Positions 62,822 to 64,000 of a DNA stretch of 64,000 nucleotides are shown here, piece after piece. This DNA comes from Anaeromonas sp052088025 (GTDB lineage Bacteria; Bacillota; Clostridia; Tissierellales; SIT17), in the NCBI RefSeq assembly GCF_052088025.1, contig NZ_JBQCYD010000005.1, positions 1 to 64,000 on the forward strand, written 5' to 3'. A program made the translations under genes and the position numbers. Numbering within the stretch: the first letter of the stretch is position 1; each line of letters starts with the position of its first letter. The notes under the pieces were generated by a model, which had not been told where the DNA came from, made no database searches, and worked only from the letters and a program-made list of their open reading frames with translations.

Positions 62822-63259
62822 GTGTTTAATTTAGATACTTGAGTATCTTATATAGCAGATAACTCCACCAAAATAATTACTGAAATTTTTGATCGCATGC
62901 TTAATCAAAAAGGAGTTACTAGAGTGCAATGGATTGCACTATATTATTTAGGGAAAAATAATGATATTAGCCAAAAAGAGTTAGCAAAACATATGAATAT
63001 TAAAGAATCTACTATAGCAAGATTAATCGATAGAATGGAAAAAGAAGAATTAGTTACAAGAAAAAAAAATCAAAGTGATAAAAGAGTCATGAATATAATC
63101 TTAACTTCAAAAGGTGAAGAAGTAAGAAAAGAATTATTACCTGAGGGAGAAAAATTTAATATTTTAGTGTCAAAAGGTATAAAAAAAGATGAAATGGAAA
63201 TATTTATGAGTGTACTTAATAAAATGGTTTCAAATGTAAATAAACACAATTTTAAATAA
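62822..63259 (+). pseudogene. MarR-family regulator with in-frame TGA at codon 7
   Basis: A GTG start at 62822 with GAGGTG before it opens a frame that reads FNLDT, then TGA (62840-62842), then VSYIADNSTKIITEIFDRMLNQKG and a complete winged helix (VQWIALYYLGKNNDISQKELAKHMNIKESTIARLIDRMEKEELVTRKK). Without the TGA it would be a 145-residue MarR protein. The remaining downstream start (ATG 62897, 120 residues) keeps the DNA-binding part but loses the dimer helix. A palindrome lies around the TGA. It probably regulates the MATE gene before it. Confidence 0.8.
62833..62848. promoter_or_regulatory. Palindrome over the start of marR
   Basis: AGATAC-TTGA-GTATCT has perfect six-base arms. It shares GATACTYGA with the dyad at the MATE promoter. 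It may be a second binding site for the repressor. Confidence 0.5.
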
Positions 63260-63276
63260 TATGTGTTTATTTTTTT
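63238..63276 (+). terminator. Terminator after marR
   Basis: AAATAAACACA pairs with TGTGTTTATTT and a T-run follows. Confidence 0.8.
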
Positions 63277-63290
63277 ATTTATTTTATTGA

Positions 63291-63319
63291 TTGACAATTA
63301 ACAATTTACTTGCTATACT
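63291..63319 (+). promoter_or_regulatory. Consensus sigma-A promoter for the AhpD-like gene
   Basis: A perfect TTGACA, a 17-base spacer and TATACT form the best promoter in the window. AGGAGG stands before the ATG at 63364. Expression is probably high. Confidence 0.8.
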
Positions 63320-63363
63320 AAGTATTATTAAAGTATATAATTTAATTCTAGGAGGAGATATTA

Positions 63364-63714
63364 ATGGCAGATGTAAGAAAGATGTTAAATGATTTTACGG
63401 GTGGATTAGAAGAATTAGCAGAATCTAATGAAAAACATGTAGGTGCTTTTATGGGATTACTAGAAGCTTCATATGAACCAGGTGCACTTGATTTAAAAAC
63501 TAAGGAATTAATGAGTATATCTATAGGTTGCTACAACAGATGTGAGTATTGTATTGTATTCCATACTTATAAAGCTCTTGAAGCAGGAGCAACAAGAGAA
63601 GAAATAATTGAATCAGCAATGGTTGCTGTAGCTTTTGGTGGCGGCCCTTCAATAGCATATAGTGTTACTTTATTAAAAGAATCAATAAATGAATTTGAAA
63701 AAGATTTTAAGTAA
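63364..63714 (+). CDS. Carboxymuconolactone decarboxylase / AhpD-like protein
   Basis: The 116 residues show the AhpD-type core CNRCEYCIVFHTYKALEAGATREEI-like sequence, with Cys60, Cys63 and His67 as CxxC...H. Such proteins act as peroxide or thiol reductants or as decarboxylases in other contexts, and oxidative-stress protection fits best here. The helical fold and length match the family. It has a very strong promoter and its own terminator-like hairpin. Confidence 0.9.
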   Translation: MADVRKMLNDFTGGLEELAESNEKHVGAFMGLLEASYEPGALDLKTKELMSISIGCYNRCEYCIVFHTYKALEAGATREEIIESAMVAVAFGGGPSIAYSVTLLKESINEFEKDFK

Positions 63715-63731
63715 ATTTGAATATGATGAAT

Positions 63732-63757
63732 GAAAGACAGTAGAAATGCTGTCTTTC
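63732..63757 (+). terminator. Hairpin after the AhpD-like gene
   Basis: GAAAGACAG-loop-CTGTCTTTC follows the stop; the T-run behind it is short, so termination may be partial and the next gene partly co-transcribed. Confidence 0.6.
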
Positions 63758-63787
63758 TCTAATATTTATTAGAAAAGGATGAGATAA

Positions 63788-64000
63788 ATGTTGATTGATA
63801 TTAAACTTGAAAAACTTTCTGGACATTCTACTAGTGGTAAAATAGGAAAAATCCATGTAGAAGTTAATGATAATATAAAAGTTGGAGATGAAATATTAGA
63901 TATAGAATCTAATAAAGGAAATAAATCTGTAATTTCTAATGCTACAGGTATTATTAAATCAATTAATGTAGAAACTGGTGATACTATAAAAAAAGGTGAT
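63788..64000 (+). CDS. Lipoyl/biotinyl-domain protein, 5' part only
   Basis: Only the first 71 codons are in the window and the frame is open at the edge. IKLEKLSGHSTSGKIGKIHVEVNDNIKVGDEILDIESNKGNKSVISNATGIIKSINVETGDTIKKGD is a lipoyl-type domain with Lys43 (ESNKGN) as the likely attachment site. An N-terminal lipoyl domain of this kind often precedes dihydrolipoyl dehydrogenase in anaerobes, but a 2-oxoacid dehydrogenase E2 is also possible. AAAAGGATGAG is a plausible ribosome-binding region. Confidence 0.75.
   Translation, partial: MLIDIKLEKLSGHSTSGKIGKIHVEVNDNIKVGDEILDIESNKGNKSVISNATGIIKSINVETGDTIKKGD

Noticed and set aside
62822..62865. Confirmed selenocysteine codon in marR
   Set aside because: The hairpin overlaps the TGA and its loop is too close to fit a bacterial SECIS element. 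No evidence for a selenoprotein role in MarR exists in the window.
1..64000. CRISPR arrays, tRNA or rRNA genes, insertion sequences, prophage or attachment sites
   Set aside because: No regularly spaced repeats, cloverleaf sequences, transposase/integrase genes or flanking direct repeats were noticed on reading. A tRNAscan or IS search would be decisive.

Overview
The window comes from a low-G+C, endospore-forming, anaerobic member of the Firmicutes, most like the Clostridia/Tissierellia. The evidence is A/T-rich codon use, strong AGGAGG ribosome-binding sites, and sporulation genes (spoIIE, spoVT, spoVG, yabP, yabQ). Anaerobic pathways include a biotin-dependent sodium-pump decarboxylase, B12-dependent methylmalonyl-CoA mutase and crt-hbd-thl. 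No rRNA, tRNA, CRISPR array, transposase or prophage was seen. Most genes are on the minus strand.

Layout. (1) 0-5 kb: an unrecognised gene, dusB, coaX, an ECF-type vitamin transporter subunit, birA and a YtxH protein. (2) 5.0-16.6 kb: a one-direction block for succinate/propionate interconversion: DUF3870 protein, CoA-transferase, split methylmalonyl-CoA mutase, MeaB, epimerase, four-subunit Na+-translocating methylmalonyl-CoA decarboxylase, a MatC-like dicarboxylate carrier broken by a frameshift, and a CaiB-type CoA-transferase. (3) 16.6-17.0 kb: the only gene-free stretch over 300 bases; it holds a probable ~125-nt structured RNA with its own promoter and terminator. (4) 17.0-43.3 kb: a long segment in nearly the gene order known from Bacillus subtilis: purR-spoVG-glmU-prs-pth-mfd-(PrsA-like)-spoVT-yabM-yabN-(hup)-(ABC exporter)-yabO-yabP-yabQ-divIC-yabR-spoIIE-yabS-yabT-tilS-hpt-ftsH. 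murC diverges from purR. (5) 44.8-52.3 kb: an LCP protein, a degraded small gene, thl-hbd-crt and an OpuC-type osmolyte ABC transporter. (6) 52.4-64 kb: mixed metabolic and stress genes: ferritin-like protein, pgi, ATP-grasp enzyme, asnA, PAS-PP2C phosphatase, PduO adenosyltransferase, a reductive-dehalogenase-like iron-sulfur protein with an FNR-like regulator, a cupin, a frameshifted MATE exporter, a MarR regulator with an in-frame TGA, an AhpD-like protein and the start of a lipoyl-domain protein.

How the genes fit together. The 5-16.6 kb block can turn succinate into propionate plus CO2 and use the decarboxylation to pump Na+, as known from Propionigenium and Veillonella. Its cofactors are served nearby: BirA can biotinylate MmdC, and the PduO enzyme can make adenosylcobalamin for the mutase. 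The block lies between ftsH and coaX, which are adjacent in B. subtilis, so it interrupts a conserved neighbourhood. Four genes carry single-base disruptions (two homopolymer-associated frameshifts, two in-frame stops). They could be real decay or sequence errors, and reads would decide. The most interesting unexplained elements are the orphan RNA at 16.73-16.85 kb, a 42-bp perfect palindrome inside the decarboxylase block, a hairpin that hides the yabS ribosome-binding site, and palindromic operator candidates at the ABC exporter, purR/murC and MATE/MarR loci.
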